Shown one piece after another: positions 8,545-16,593 of a stretch of 64,000 bases of DNA. The first letter of the stretch is position 1. Every line of letters begins with the position of its first letter. The position numbers were made by a program, and so were the translations under genes. The stretch is from Clostridium sp. HBUAS56010 (GTDB lineage: Bacteria; Bacillota; Clostridia; Lachnospirales; Lachnospiraceae): assembly GCF_007115105.1 (NCBI RefSeq), contig NZ_SULJ01000001.1, positions 558,001 through 622,000 of the forward strand, written 5' to 3'. The notes below the pieces were generated by a model. The model saw only the letters and a list, made by a program, of their open reading frames with translations, was not told the DNA's origin and did no database searches.

Positions 8545-9564
8545 CTAAAACTGCTTTAAGAATCTGATATCATTTTCGTATAACAATCTCATGTCGTCAA
8601 TTTCATATTTCAGCAATGCGATTCGCTCTAAACCAACACCAAATGCGAAACCAGAATATTCATCAGGATCAATCCCGCTCATAGACAGTACATGAGGATG
8701 AACCATTCCACAGCCTAAAATCTCAATCCAGCCAGAGCCTTTGCAGAAACGGCAGCCTTCACCCCCGCATTTAAAGCAGGTTACATCAACCTCAGCACTA
8801 GGCTCGGTAAAAGGGAAATGATGAGGACGGAATTTTACTTTTGTCTCCGGCCCAAAGAGTTCCTTTGCAAATTCTGCAAGAGTTCCCTTTAAATCTGCAA
8901 ATGTTATGTTTTTATCAATCACCAGACCTTCAATCTGATGGAAAGAAGGGGAATGGGTGGCATCCACTTCATCAGAGCGGAATACTCTTCCCGGTGCAAG
9001 CATTCTAATAGGAAGTTTTCCTTCTTCCATGGCACGAACCTGTACAGGAGAAGTCTGGCTTCTTAAAACGATGCTGTCGCTGATATAAAATGTATCCTGC
9101 TCATCTCTTGCTGGATGATTTTTCGGAATATTCAGCTTTTCAAAGTTGTAGGAATCGTATTCCACCTCTGGTCCTTCCATGACTTCATAACCCATTCCTA
9201 CAAAGATTCTCTCCACTTCTTTCAAAGCAATGGTATTTGGATGAGAATGACCAACTTTGCTTCGTTTTGCAGGTAAGGTCACATCAATGACCTCTTTTTT
9301 CAATCGTTCCTGTCTTGCTTTTTTCTGCAGAGCCATCATGGTCTCTTCTAACTTTCCCTCGATTAAAGAACGGGCATCATTAACAAGCTGCCCTACCTTT
9401 GGCCTGTCTTCCGGGGCAACATCTTTCATGCTCTTTAACACATTGGTCAATTCACCCTTTTTTCCAAGATAAGCAACCTTAATCTCATTGAGTTTTTCCA
9501 ATGCCTCGGACGCTTCTATCTGTTTTAGAGCTTCCTGTTTGATCTTTTCCAATTGATCTTTCAT
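8545..9564 (-). CDS. pheS: Phenylalanyl-tRNA synthetase alpha subunit
   Basis: A 339-aa catalytic alpha chain of PheRS, a class II synthetase. Visible are the N-terminal coiled-coil arm (1-90), motif 2 (RVFRSDEVDATHSPSFHQIEG), the Cys-rich insert CFKCGGEGCRFCKGSGW typical of bacterial PheS, and motif 3 (GFAFGVGLERIALLKY). It joins phenylalanine to tRNA-Phe together with PheT. Two adjacent ATG codons follow AGGAG at 3 and 6 nt; the second (9564) has the better spacing. Transcription is controlled by the T-box leader just upstream. Confidence 0.97.
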   Translation of the reverse strand: MKDQLEKIKQEALKQIEASEALEKLNEIKVAYLGKKGELTNVLKSMKDVAPEDRPKVGQLVNDARSLIEGKLEETMMALQKKARQERLKKEVIDVTLPAKRSKVGHSHPNTIALKEVERIFVGMGYEVMEGPEVEYDSYNFEKLNIPKNHPARDEQDTFYISDSIVLRSQTSPVQVRAMEEGKLPIRMLAPGRVFRSDEVDATHSPSFHQIEGLVIDKNITFADLKGTLAEFAKELFGPETKVKFRPHHFPFTEPSAEVDVTCFKCGGEGCRFCKGSGWIEILGCGMVHPHVLSMSGIDPDEYSGFAFGVGLERIALLKYEIDDMRLLYENDIRFLKQF

Positions 9565-9587
9565 CATGTTCTCCTTCTTATTATACT

Positions 9588-9850
9588 AAAAAAAGCCCCG
9601 CCCCAAAAAGGGACGAAGCTATATTCGCGGTACCACCCTGCTTCCTGTGTGAACACAGGCACTCAGTATACTTAACGTGTATAATCCGTCATAACCTACC
9701 CGCCAAAAAGTCCTAATTGCACCTTACTGGTTTCAATTATGCTGCTTCGGTGCGAAATTCGATCTCTTATCTGAACTTAAAAGGGCTTACAGCCGATGAC
9801 CCTCTCTCTCTGAAAGAAAATAAGTATCTACTAACACCATCTTTGCATTT
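9588..9850 (-). promoter_or_regulatory. T-box riboswitch leader (tRNA-Phe sensing) for pheST
   Basis: The minus strand carries the T-box core AGGGTGGTACCGCG (near 9626-9640). A 10-bp terminator stem follows (GCTTCGTCCC with GGGGCGGGGC around TTTTT, 9595-9619) and then a T run. Further upstream is a Stem I-like region with AGAGAGAGGGT and GGCTGTAAGCC. The likely specifier is UUC (9756-9754, within GAATTTCGCACC), a Phe codon that agrees with the downstream genes. Uncharged tRNA-Phe would pair with the specifier and T-box and prevent termination. The 5' boundary is approximate. Confidence 0.92.
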
Positions 9851-9908
9851 TCATGTATATTGTCGCATTTCTTATTATTGTAATGAGAGATAACAAAAAT
9901 GTCAAGGA

Positions 9909-11981
9909 CTATTTTAACTTAAAACCTGAAACAACGGTGTTCAGCTCTTCTGCAATTCTTTCCTGTTTTTCAGACATCTTGGATATATCTGTTACAACAT
10001 CATAAGCCTTTTCAACGGTGGAAAGTACCATATTGCTGTTTCCTGCCGTTGTCTGTACAGATTCTGAAACATTTTGTATGGCATCCCGGACTTCCTGCAT
10101 TACATGACTGATGTTCTCTGCCATCTCTGCAATTTCATTGGAAATCTCTTCGATGGAAACCGCATCACGTCCATACTGCTGTCCAACATCCACAAAATTG
10201 TTGTAATCAGGAGTAACCGTCTCTTTCAAGAATCTCAGCGTTGATTCTGAACCATCAAGCATCATGGCAAATGCTTTCTGTACGTCTTCAATGGTCCCCT
10301 CAATTTCTTTTACGATATCAGAAGTATCTTTTGCCAGTTTGCCGATCTCCCTTGCTACAACAGCAAACCCTCTGCCTTGCTCCCCAGCTCTTACCGCTTC
10401 AATTGAGGCATTAAGAGAAAGAAGATTGATCTGAGATGCGGTATTGGATATAATCCTTGCCATGTCTCCAATCTTTTCTACTACCTTGGCATTCTCTACG
10501 GCAAGAACCAGATCCTGTTCCCGTTGTTTCGAAATCACAGTAGCACTTTCATAAGCATCCCGGCTGTTCTTCTCTATGACCCGTGCCCGTTCCATGATCT
10601 CACTTGCCATTTTACTGCTTTTACCCGTTTCCTCTGCAAGCACCTCAACGGAAGAATTCACCTCAGACATAGAAGCATTTACTTCCTCTGTTGCGGCGCT
10701 GGAAGACATCATCGCTTTATCCACATCTCCCATATAATCCTTGATATCACCGAACTGGTGCAGCAGATCATCAGAAGCAGCATTCAATCGGATGCTGGCA
10801 TCGGTAACGCTGCCTGCCTGTTCAGAAATCTCTTCAATCACAGATTTATTGCTGTTAAACATATGGTTTAAAGAGCTGCTCATCTGACCAAGTTCATCTC
10901 TACTTTTTGCTTTCAAAGGTTTAATTGTAAAATCTCCTTCTGCCAGTGAACCAGCAAACTTCTTCACTCGCTTTAAGCCTGAAGCAATAGCTGTTACCTG
11001 GAGAAGAACTGCTACAACACAGAGTACCAAAGCAACCCCACTGAGCTGTAACAGCTTCGCATTAAGTGCAACAATCGGTTCTTCCAGTTCTGACTGAGGC
11101 ATCTTAATCATAATCACCCAGTTAAGATCAGGAACCTTATCATAGTAAAGATTATAGGTTTCTTTTCCTTCAACGTAGGTAACGTTTCCTCTCTCATTGG
11201 AAATCATGGTCGCTCCTGCGGCTGCAAGAGATTGATTCTCGTCCTGAGTAATGTTCACACTATTTGTGACCTTGTCCGCATCTGTCCCGCAAAGATAGGT
11301 GCCTGATGCAGATGTCAGCATTGCAGTTCCATTCTTGCCAACCCGAATGGACTGGATTAAACTGTTGATATCGCTAAGCTGCATATCAACGGTCACCGCA
11401 CCGACAAACTTGCCGTTTGGATCATAAATAGGTGCCGTACAGGATGCCATAGTGGTGTTTAAGGTAGGGTCGAAATAAGGGTCTGTTATAATGACTTTTT
11501 TCCCACCACTGGCTGCGAGTTTATAATACTCCTGATTAAAATAATCATAGTCGGCATTGCTGTATTCGTATGATAACTCCGTCTTGTCTCCGTCTTTATG
11601 CCAGTAAGGTCCTACATATTTTTGCTGGCTGTCGTAAACATTTGGTTCAAACCATATGCCGCTTCCAAGGATTAAATCGTTCCCCCTGATAATATCCGTA
11701 ATTGCAGCACCGTAAGTATCAATCTCTGTTGACTGGTAGGAAGCACCTACTACATGTGCAATATTTGTAGCGGTTGTCTCTACCTGATTCAGATAATCAT
11801 TGATGCTATTAACATTGGCCTTAAGTTCTGACTGCATTGTGGAATTGCTTTGCTCTGTGATTAAATTACGGCTTGTGGATTCACTGATCCTTGTTAGTAA
11901 TGCTAACGCTAATACCACTACAGGCAAAATTCCAAGTAACATCTTGATTCCAATACTTCTAATTCCAATTTTCCTTCCCAT
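9909..11981 (-). CDS. Methyl-accepting chemotaxis protein with dCache-type sensor
   Basis: A 690-aa membrane chemoreceptor. TM1 spans about 12-31, an extracellular double-Cache-like sensor about 40-300 ([31 protein letters not shown] and [13 protein letters not shown] are Cache-like), and TM2 about 312-335. A HAMP domain follows, then a long coiled-coil signalling domain with the tip [32 protein letters not shown], which binds CheA/CheW. dCache domains commonly bind amino acids or other small ligands; the ligand here is unknown. Start: ATG at 11981 is preceded by AGGAG at 8 nt; an ATG 14 codons upstream lacks an RBS. A lone CheW-like gene lies 15 kb away; no other chemotaxis genes are in the window. 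Confidence 0.94.
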   Translation of the reverse strand: MGRKIGIRSIGIKMLLGILPVVVLALALLTRISESTSRNLITEQSNSTMQSELKANVNSINDYLNQVETTATNIAHVVGASYQSTEIDTYGAAITDIIRGNDLILGSGIWFEPNVYDSQQKYVGPYWHKDGDKTELSYEYSNADYDYFNQEYYKLAASGGKKVIITDPYFDPTLNTTMASCTAPIYDPNGKFVGAVTVDMQLSDINSLIQSIRVGKNGTAMLTSASGTYLCGTDADKVTNSVNITQDENQSLAAAGATMISNERGNVTYVEGKETYNLYYDKVPDLNWVIMIKMPQSELEEPIVALNAKLLQLSGVALVLCVVAVLLQVTAIASGLKRVKKFAGSLAEGDFTIKPLKAKSRDELGQMSSSLNHMFNSNKSVIEEISEQAGSVTDASIRLNAASDDLLHQFGDIKDYMGDVDKAMMSSSAATEEVNASMSEVNSSVEVLAEETGKSSKMASEIMERARVIEKNSRDAYESATVISKQREQDLVLAVENAKVVEKIGDMARIISNTASQINLLSLNASIEAVRAGEQGRGFAVVAREIGKLAKDTSDIVKEIEGTIEDVQKAFAMMLDGSESTLRFLKETVTPDYNNFVDVGQQYGRDAVSIEEISNEIAEMAENISHVMQEVRDAIQNVSESVQTTAGNSNMVLSTVEKAYDVVTDISKMSEKQERIAEELNTVVSGFKLK

Positions 11982-12424
11982 ACTATTCTCTCCTGTATTC
12001 GTATTTTCGACCTTACGCTTCATCTGTCGACACGAACTATCAATAAGATAACACTTTGACGGGTTAAAATTTCAGACCAGCAGTATTGCAACAGAAATCT
12101 TAACATTGCAAATTCCATCTTCTATTTTCTAATTTTTTAAGCTTTATAAAGTTATTATTACAAAATACAGAGGATAATTCTATGTATCACATAGTAAAAC
12201 CATATAGTGTTGAAAATTCCCAATAGACCAGAATGGGAGCACCAGATGTTTTCTACGTTTTATTATTCACTATCTTTTTTGGATTCTCAAGATCTATAAT
12301 AGCAACTGCTATTTATTATACTATTCATAGTTTAATTATGCAATATAATTATTTTACATATTTTAATCGTGTATTTTATCTTTTCTATTGTCATACAATA
12401 CATGTATAAGGAGAGGTGAAAAAC
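11982..12424. other. AT-rich intergenic region without a gene
   Basis: About 440 bases between the divergent chemoreceptor and XRE genes. It is strongly AT-rich, holds no open frame with an RBS, and shows one short inverted repeat, AATAGCA-AC-TGCTATT (12298-12313), that could be an operator for the XRE regulator. No convincing promoter could be singled out. Confidence 0.4.
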
Positions 12425-12733
12425 ATGGAGCATAACTATATAAATAAGCGGATTACAGAACTACGGATTAAAAAAGGGGTAGCGGAGCATAAGATGAGCA
12501 TTGAACTGGGGCACAGCAGAAGTTACATACAAAGTATTTCCAGCGGCAGGAGCCTCCCCTCTATGACTGAATTTATCGCGATCTGCGATTACCTTGGGGT
12601 GACCCCAAAGGATTTTTTTGACGACGAAAATTCCAATCCCCCTTTAATAAGGGAAGCCATTGATAAACTGAAACTGCTTTCCAACAGCGACTTACTTTTA
12701 ATTCTTACAATGATCAACAGACTTCAATCTTAA
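12425..12733 (+). CDS. XRE-family helix-turn-helix regulator
   Basis: A 102-aa protein with one Cro/C1-type HTH domain at about 5-65 (ITELRIKKGVAEHKMSIELGHSRSYIQSISSGRSLPSM, then FIAICDYLGVTPKDFFD) and a short C-terminal tail rich in Leu and Ser (KLKLLSNSDLLLILTMINRL). It is a DNA-binding regulator with no separate sensor domain. Start: ATG at 12425 with GAGAGG 8 nt upstream; a GTG at 12416 overlaps that site. It converges on the AgrA-controlled operon and shares its terminator hairpin. No target can be assigned. Confidence 0.85.
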   Translation: MEHNYINKRITELRIKKGVAEHKMSIELGHSRSYIQSISSGRSLPSMTEFIAICDYLGVTPKDFFDDENSNPPLIREAIDKLKLLSNSDLLLILTMINRLQS

Positions 12734-12752
12734 TCCCGCCGTCTAAACAAAC

Positions 12753-12777
12753 AAAAAGCCCCTGCTTGTGCAGGGGA
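12753..12777 (-). terminator. Terminator between the XRE gene and the three-gene unknown operon
   Basis: Hairpin CCCCTGC-TTGT-GCAGGGG. On the minus strand it is followed by CTTTTTG, fitting the end of the 12800-14117 operon. On the plus strand the tail is weaker (AATTCTCTT) but may still serve the XRE gene. Confidence 0.7.
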
Positions 12778-12799
12778 ATTCTCTTAATGCTCCCAACTT

Positions 12800-12991
12800 T
12801 CATGAACCAAGCATCCGGTCGGATGTGTTGGTTCCGGATGGACTCAAAAGTTCTATGCTCCCTTTCAGACTTCCGAGATCTGGTACCGCACCCAATAGCT
12901 GACCATATAATTCATCCATTGTTCCTCTGGTCATCATACCGCAAAAATATCCATATAAATCCTCAAAATTTTCTTTTCTTGTTTTAGCCAT
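12800..12991 (-). CDS. Small hypothetical protein (63 aa), third gene of the AgrA-type operon
   Basis: A 63-aa protein not recognised as any family. It begins MAKTRKENFEDLYGYFCGMM, has a Leu/Gly-rich middle (DELYGQLLGAVPDLGSLKG) and a Ser/Thr-rich, likely disordered tail ending LGS. There is no signal peptide or membrane segment. It is probably a real gene: GGGAGG lies 5 nt before the ATG, it follows the 195-aa gene by 49 nt on the same strand, and a terminator follows it. Its single Cys does not sit in an AgrD-like context, so nothing suggests a second autoinducer. Function unknown. Confidence 0.6.
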   Translation of the reverse strand: MAKTRKENFEDLYGYFCGMMTRGTMDELYGQLLGAVPDLGSLKGSIELLSPSGTNTSDRMLGS

Positions 12992-13040
12992 TATTACCTC
13001 CCACTATCCCTATACAGCACCTCATGTCAACATCCAATCC

Positions 13041-13628
13041 TTAGCAAGTCTCCATCTTCTTATTCCCACATAAAACTACACTCTTCCTGATCTGTGACAA
13101 ACATTTTAACCAATCTCCTCTCTTTTCAAAAGGACAATTAAACATGGTCATCAATGTCTTTTCTCCAAACGGATATATGGTCAGCACATTATAAATATTT
13201 TCATTCAAAGCATTGCTGATAAATTCCATCCAGGCACTTGGAGTTGGATTATCTGGCTCTGAACCAGTTTCGAGACAAACACTCATGGGTTGAAAACGCT
13301 TTAAAACACGATACATATCTTCAATTACTGCCTCTAACTGATCTGTATTCACGCTTTTTTCAATTAAGTTAAAGCAGAAATTAACCGATCCATCCTCATT
13401 CGTCTTTATCACATCCGGACGCTGTTCTGAAAAATACTTCCGCTTAGCATCCTCTGGTTTCATATCTCTAAATGTAACAGGAAGAGAAACTCCCAGTTCA
13501 TCATTGAATAACATTGTTTTATGAAACTGAATTAATTCTCCATCAACATACATCCCTGTTTCAATACTTGTAAAACGGTTAATCCACTCAAGATGTCTGG
13601 CAGCAACTACTTTTTCATCATCTAACAT
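13041..13628 (-). CDS. Hypothetical protein (195 aa), second gene of the AgrA-type operon
   Basis: A soluble 195-aa protein without signal peptide or membrane segment. I do not recognise a family with certainty. The N-terminal half (ETGMYVDGELIQFHKTMLFNDELGVSLPVTFRDMKPEDAKRKYF, read in pieces) has the rhythm of Mog1/PsbP/DcrB-like alpha-beta domains, namely a beta strand pair around SLPVTFRDM followed by a helix and NFCFNLIE. This is a weak, unaided guess. RBS GGAGG is 7 nt before the ATG. It follows the 154-aa gene by 24 nt and shares its AgrA-type promoter, so quorum control is inferred. Confidence 0.6.
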   Translation of the reverse strand: MLDDEKVVAARHLEWINRFTSIETGMYVDGELIQFHKTMLFNDELGVSLPVTFRDMKPEDAKRKYFSEQRPDVIKTNEDGSVNFCFNLIEKSVNTDQLEAVIEDMYRVLKRFQPMSVCLETGSEPDNPTPSAWMEFISNALNENIYNVLTIYPFGEKTLMTMFNCPFEKRGDWLKCLSQIRKSVVLCGNKKMETC

Positions 13629-13652
13629 TATTTTTCCTCCGTAAATATTATA

Positions 13653-14117
13653 CTATTCTTCCTCAACCAACACATGTTTCTCTGACTCATTCTGGTTTTT
13701 AGGAAAAATATTACTCTCTGGTTCCTTAGCAAAAATGCCATTTTGTTCTGCTATGACAGAAGACTTTGCCATATTTAAAAAAAGAAGTATGAGCATTTCT
13801 ATAATAAGCAGTATTCTTTTTATCAAAGTTCCTGACTTACTTTTCTGACAGTCCGATTTATAAGTATATCTTGGAATGAGTACCAGTTTTTCCTGTATGA
13901 TCTTGCACTTAACATTCCTGCTATCTTTGGCAGCCAGGGCATACAACAGATTCTGGCTTTTTTTCAAATAGTAAAAACGATTCCAAAAATAAAGATCTCC
14001 GTAAAGAATATCTGTGTCAAGCTGGTACTTTTTTATCTTTTCCGTTCCATCTTCTCTGCGAATACAACAGCTTGCTCTATATTGATAATAGCTTTCATTT
14101 AATCTTTTTGTCCGCAC
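13653..14117 (-). CDS. Hypothetical single-pass membrane protein (154 aa), first gene of the AgrA-type operon
   Basis: A 154-aa protein not matched to a known family. Residues 1-97 are basic, Tyr- and Cys-containing and probably cytoplasmic. A hydrophobic segment spans about 99-117 (IKRILLIIEMLILLFLNMA). The last ~35 residues are acidic/polar (EPESNIFPKNQNESEKHV) and likely outside, giving an N-in, C-out single-pass topology. It starts with GTG; AAAGGA lies 10 nt upstream. The promoter has two tandem operator copies identical in layout to those in front of agrD, so it is predicted to be induced by the Agr system. It heads an operon with the 195-aa and 63-aa genes. Confidence 0.6.
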   Translation of the reverse strand: MRTKRLNESYYQYRASCCIRREDGTEKIKKYQLDTDILYGDLYFWNRFYYLKKSQNLLYALAAKDSRNVKCKIIQEKLVLIPRYTYKSDCQKSKSGTLIKRILLIIEMLILLFLNMAKSSVIAEQNGIFAKEPESNIFPKNQNESEKHVLVEEE

Positions 14118-14166
14118 CTTCTGGTCATCCTTTCATTTCCGCCGCACTTTTTTTCATATAAATATT

Positions 14167-14231
14167 ATTCTACATCGAAAAAAAGTATTTTCAACACAAG
14201 TTCCAAAATTGTACATATTAGGTGCCGAAAT
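14167..14231 (-). promoter_or_regulatory. Predicted AgrA tandem operator and promoter of the unknown operon
   Basis: On the minus strand two direct repeats, ATTTCGGCACCT (14231-14220) and ATTTTGGAACTT (14209-14198), start exactly 22 bp apart. A -35 TTGAAA (14194-14189) begins 15 nt after the start of the second repeat, and a -10 TAGAAT (14172-14167) lies 16 nt further on. Repeat period and repeat-to-minus-35 distance equal those at agrD. LytTR regulators such as AgrA bind tandem repeats of this kind; AgrA as the binder is inferred. Confidence 0.75.
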
Positions 14232-14377
14232 TTGCACAACCTTGTACGAACTCTCTGGAAGGATCAGGAAAAAGCAGGATTATATGACACTTATCTAACG
14301 AATATAAACGGTTTTTCATAACCTGTTCACAGACAATTTTTCTGTTGCTTGATTACAGCAAAACCTGTTTTTGTATA

Positions 14378-14416
14378 ACAAAGACCACCAGAGAATTTCT
14401 CTGATGGTCTTTGTTA
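14378..14416 (-). terminator. Intrinsic terminator after agrB
   Basis: Long hairpin ACAAAGACCATCAGAGAA with its complement ending TGGTCTTTGT, directly after the agrB stop, followed on the minus strand by TATACAAAAAC. It separates agrDB from the unknown operon downstream. Confidence 0.75.
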
Positions 14417-14418
14417 CA

Positions 14419-15012
14419 TCATGTTACATCATGAACACAATCCGTTCTATTCTTAAACACCCCATAAACCAACATAAGAGACAAGATAACATGACTGATT
14501 CCAATCACGATAGATGCTCTTAACCCAAAATACCAAAATCCCATACCAATTACAGCTTCTAACAACCAGACAACTCTGCTTCTAAGTCGGTAATGAATGG
14601 TTTCCAGCTCGTCCAATGGCTTGTTCTTATCTGGAGCAGGCGCATATCTAAAGATCAGTGCTCCCGAAATCACAAGACACATGGGCGGCAATAAGACAGC
14701 TAACTCCCCAGTTATTGTCCGTTCCACCAAACAAACAAGTACAATTAAAAATGATGATACGACGGTACAGCCACCGTTTGTTTTAGAATGATGCCCACCG
14801 CAATAGGCTCTTAAAGGCAGGTAGCTAACTAAAAAAAGAAATACTATGACAGGAGCATTAAGTAAAATTGCAATTAAAATCGCAATTAATAAATTAATCG
14901 TTTGATTTATCATCACTTCATACGCGTAATTATACAAAGCACGCTGTTCATCCGTCAATACTTTCTTTTCTATTTGCCAGCTAACAATAATCTCTGATAA
15001 ACGGCGAATCAT
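14419..15012 (-). CDS. agrB: AgrB-family peptide-processing membrane protease
   Basis: A 197-aa polytopic membrane protein of the AgrB family. The catalytic signature RAYCGGHHSKTNGGC is intact, with His75 and Cys82 spaced as in staphylococcal AgrB (H77/C84). At least four hydrophobic segments follow residue 36. AgrB cleaves AgrD behind the autoinducer and forms the thiolactone ring. Its ATG overlaps the agrD stop (TAATG), showing translational coupling. The gene order agrA-agrC-agrD-agrB differs from the staphylococcal agrBDCA order. It shares the AgrA-type promoter with agrD. Confidence 0.93.
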   Translation of the reverse strand: MIRRLSEIIVSWQIEKKVLTDEQRALYNYAYEVMINQTINLLIAILIAILLNAPVIVFLFLVSYLPLRAYCGGHHSKTNGGCTVVSSFLIVLVCLVERTITGELAVLLPPMCLVISGALIFRYAPAPDKNKPLDELETIHYRLRSRVVWLLEAVIGMGFWYFGLRASIVIGISHVILSLMLVYGVFKNRTDCVHDVT

Positions 15013-15173
15013 TAAAACTTTCTAAAACGTTTTGCATCTTCAGGTACATCCGGCTGATGATGAAACCAATAGCAAGCGACATTAATTGTGTAAGCAGCAA
15101 GAGCAAGAGCACATACATTTGCAATTTTTACAAATGAAAATTTACCACTCAAAAAACTTATCCACCTTTTCAT
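15012..15173 (-). CDS. agrD: AgrD-type autoinducer peptide precursor (53 aa)
   Basis: A 53-aa peptide with the AgrD plan: an amphipathic, basic N-terminal leader (MKRWISFLSGKFSF), a hydrophobic helix (about 15-30), a core around Cys34 (NVACYWFHH) and an acidic, Pro-containing tail (QPDVPEDAKRF). The CxWF core with a following QPxxPE tail matches clostridial cyclic-lactone autoinducer precursors. The predicted product is a five-residue ring Cys34-Tyr-Trp-Phe-His38 formed as a thiolactone, with an uncertain short N-terminal tail. AGGAG lies 9 nt before the ATG; the stop overlaps the agrB start. An AgrA-type tandem operator and a strong promoter lie just upstream, consistent with a positive feedback loop. 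Confidence 0.9.
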   Translation of the reverse strand: MKRWISFLSGKFSFVKIANVCALALAAYTINVACYWFHHQPDVPEDAKRFRKF

Positions 15174-15197
15174 ATTTGACCACTCCTTTTTTTCTTC

Positions 15198-15263
15198 ATC
15201 ATATACTTAAAAGCATCTTTTTTCAAGCCTAATTCCAAAATTATACATCTTAAGTTCCAAAAT
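15198..15263 (-). promoter_or_regulatory. Predicted AgrA tandem operator and promoter of agrDB
   Basis: On the minus strand two direct repeats, ATTTTGGAACTT (15263-15252) and ATTTTGGAATTA (15241-15230), start 22 bp apart. A -35 TTGAAA (15226-15221) and -10 TATGAT (15203-15198) follow with a 17-nt spacer. The first repeat is made of the last codons of agrC (N-F-G-T-stop). An almost identical array precedes the unknown operon at 14117, which argues for one regulator, most simply AgrA. Confidence 0.8.
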
Positions 15264-16593
15264 TTGCATCTTCTACATTTCCGAATGTAGATACAGTAAG
15301 CGTAGTAATAAAGATCCCGTCTCTTTCTTCCAGATTTAAAGAACCACCATACTTTTCGGCGAGAGAAGATACAATTCCAATCCCCAAACCGTGGTGCTTG
15401 GAATCTTCTTTTGTAGACAACAATTTTGTGCCTTCCTTCTTCGCAGAAATAGTAAAACTATTTTCTATATAAAAAATCAGAAAGTAATTCGTACCCATAA
15501 ATAATTTTACATTAATATTTCTATTGTTTATATTACATTTCGCTGCTGCCTCTATAGCATTATCCAATAGATTACCAAACATTGAAATTATATCTGCATC
15601 CGAAATAAAATCTATTTTTAGAAATTTCTCTACAAAAAGAGAGATTTCAACACCAAGTTCTTTCGACTTTGAGACTCTTTCAGAAAGAACCGCATTCAAG
15701 ACAGGACTGCCATTATATATAATAATATCTGTTTCTTTTTGTATCTTTCCTTTTAACTCATCTATTATTTCAACTATCTTTTTATTCTCTCCGTCCAAAG
15801 CCAAGAATCTAAAACTATTAAAATACGAATTAATATCGTGCATAAAGAGCCTATAATGTTCATTGATTTTCAAAATATTTTGAAAATACTCATTTTCCAT
15901 CTCTTTCTTCACGGTTATAAGTTCAGCATATTTAACCTTATTCATAACTTCTGTATATCTCTCTAAAATTATAAATATTGCCGCATTACTTAAATAAAGC
16001 AAAATAGCACTAATACATACGAAAGCTTCAATTGCAACTGAATAAGAAAAATCAATAAAAGAGAAACTGGTTAAGATCATTAGAGTCAAAATTGGAACAA
16101 TAAGTAAATACCAAGAAATAATGTTATCATTTCTTATGTTTAGCTTTTTGATATATTTTTCGATATATAGAATAAATAACATTCCAACAATATATTCTAC
16201 TAATAGAAAGTATACTCCTCCCGCAGTAAACCAGGGAGGTATGTAAAACGGAAGAACATTTGACATGAAGCGGTATAAAAATTCAAACACTACTTCTCTA
16301 CCACCTACAAAAGTGAAAAATATAATCATATAAGCTATTGCATTTGTTAGTGACACCTTAAAAGTTACCACAATATATACGTAAGAAAAAATTGGTACAG
16401 TTATAAGATTTAAAGGTATGTTTCCAATAGCATTCTCAAAAAATATCAATAACCCAGTAACGACACTGGCTATGATTCTTCTTTTCCCAACCCACTTTTG
16501 TTGAAAAATGGCAGAGAAGAAGCGGTAAAGCATATAAACATCAGCCGCACAGAAGAACAGTCTGCTGACTGACAGCATATCATTTCCCATCAT
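15250..16593 (-). CDS. agrC: AgrC-type sensor histidine kinase (GHKL family)
   Basis: A 447-aa kinase. Residues 1-210 hold about six membrane segments that would bind the peptide autoinducer. The phospho-acceptor His252 sits in LFMHDINSYFNSF, like the AgrC HDxxNH box. The GHKL ATPase domain shows the N box NLLDNAIEAAAKC and the G box HHGLGIGIVSSLAEKYGG. It would phosphorylate the LytTR regulator encoded just upstream, whose 3' end it overlaps by 14 nt. AAGGA lies 8 nt before the ATG. Its last codons double as the first AgrA-type repeat of the agrD promoter. Confidence 0.93.
   Translation of the reverse strand: MMGNDMLSVSRLFFCAADVYMLYRFFSAIFQQKWVGKRRIIASVVTGLLIFFENAIGNIPLNLITVPIFSYVYIVVTFKVSLTNAIAYMIIFFTFVGGREVVFEFLYRFMSNVLPFYIPPWFTAGGVYFLLVEYIVGMLFILYIEKYIKKLNIRNDNIISWYLLIVPILTLMILTSFSFIDFSYSVAIEAFVCISAILLYLSNAAIFIILERYTEVMNKVKYAELITVKKEMENEYFQNILKINEHYRLFMHDINSYFNSFRFLALDGENKKIVEIIDELKGKIQKETDIIIYNGSPVLNAVLSERVSKSKELGVEISLFVEKFLKIDFISDADIISMFGNLLDNAIEAAAKCNINNRNINVKLFMGTNYFLIFYIENSFTISAKKEGTKLLSTKEDSKHHGLGIGIVSSLAEKYGGSLNLEERDGIFITTLTVSTFGNVEDANFGT

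Noticed and set aside
12024-12060. Sigma-D type promoter for the chemoreceptor
   Set aside because: TCAAAG and TTGATAG elements are present but their spacing and sequence fit the motility consensus poorly.
12800-12991. Second AgrD-like peptide in the 63-aa gene
   Set aside because: Its single Cys lies in an N-terminal GYFCGMM context without the acidic Pro-containing tail that follows AgrD cores.
14125-14157. Ten-codon frame (MKKSAAEMKG) before the 154-aa gene
   Set aside because: It starts within a few bases of the expected transcription start with no room for an RBS; no other support.
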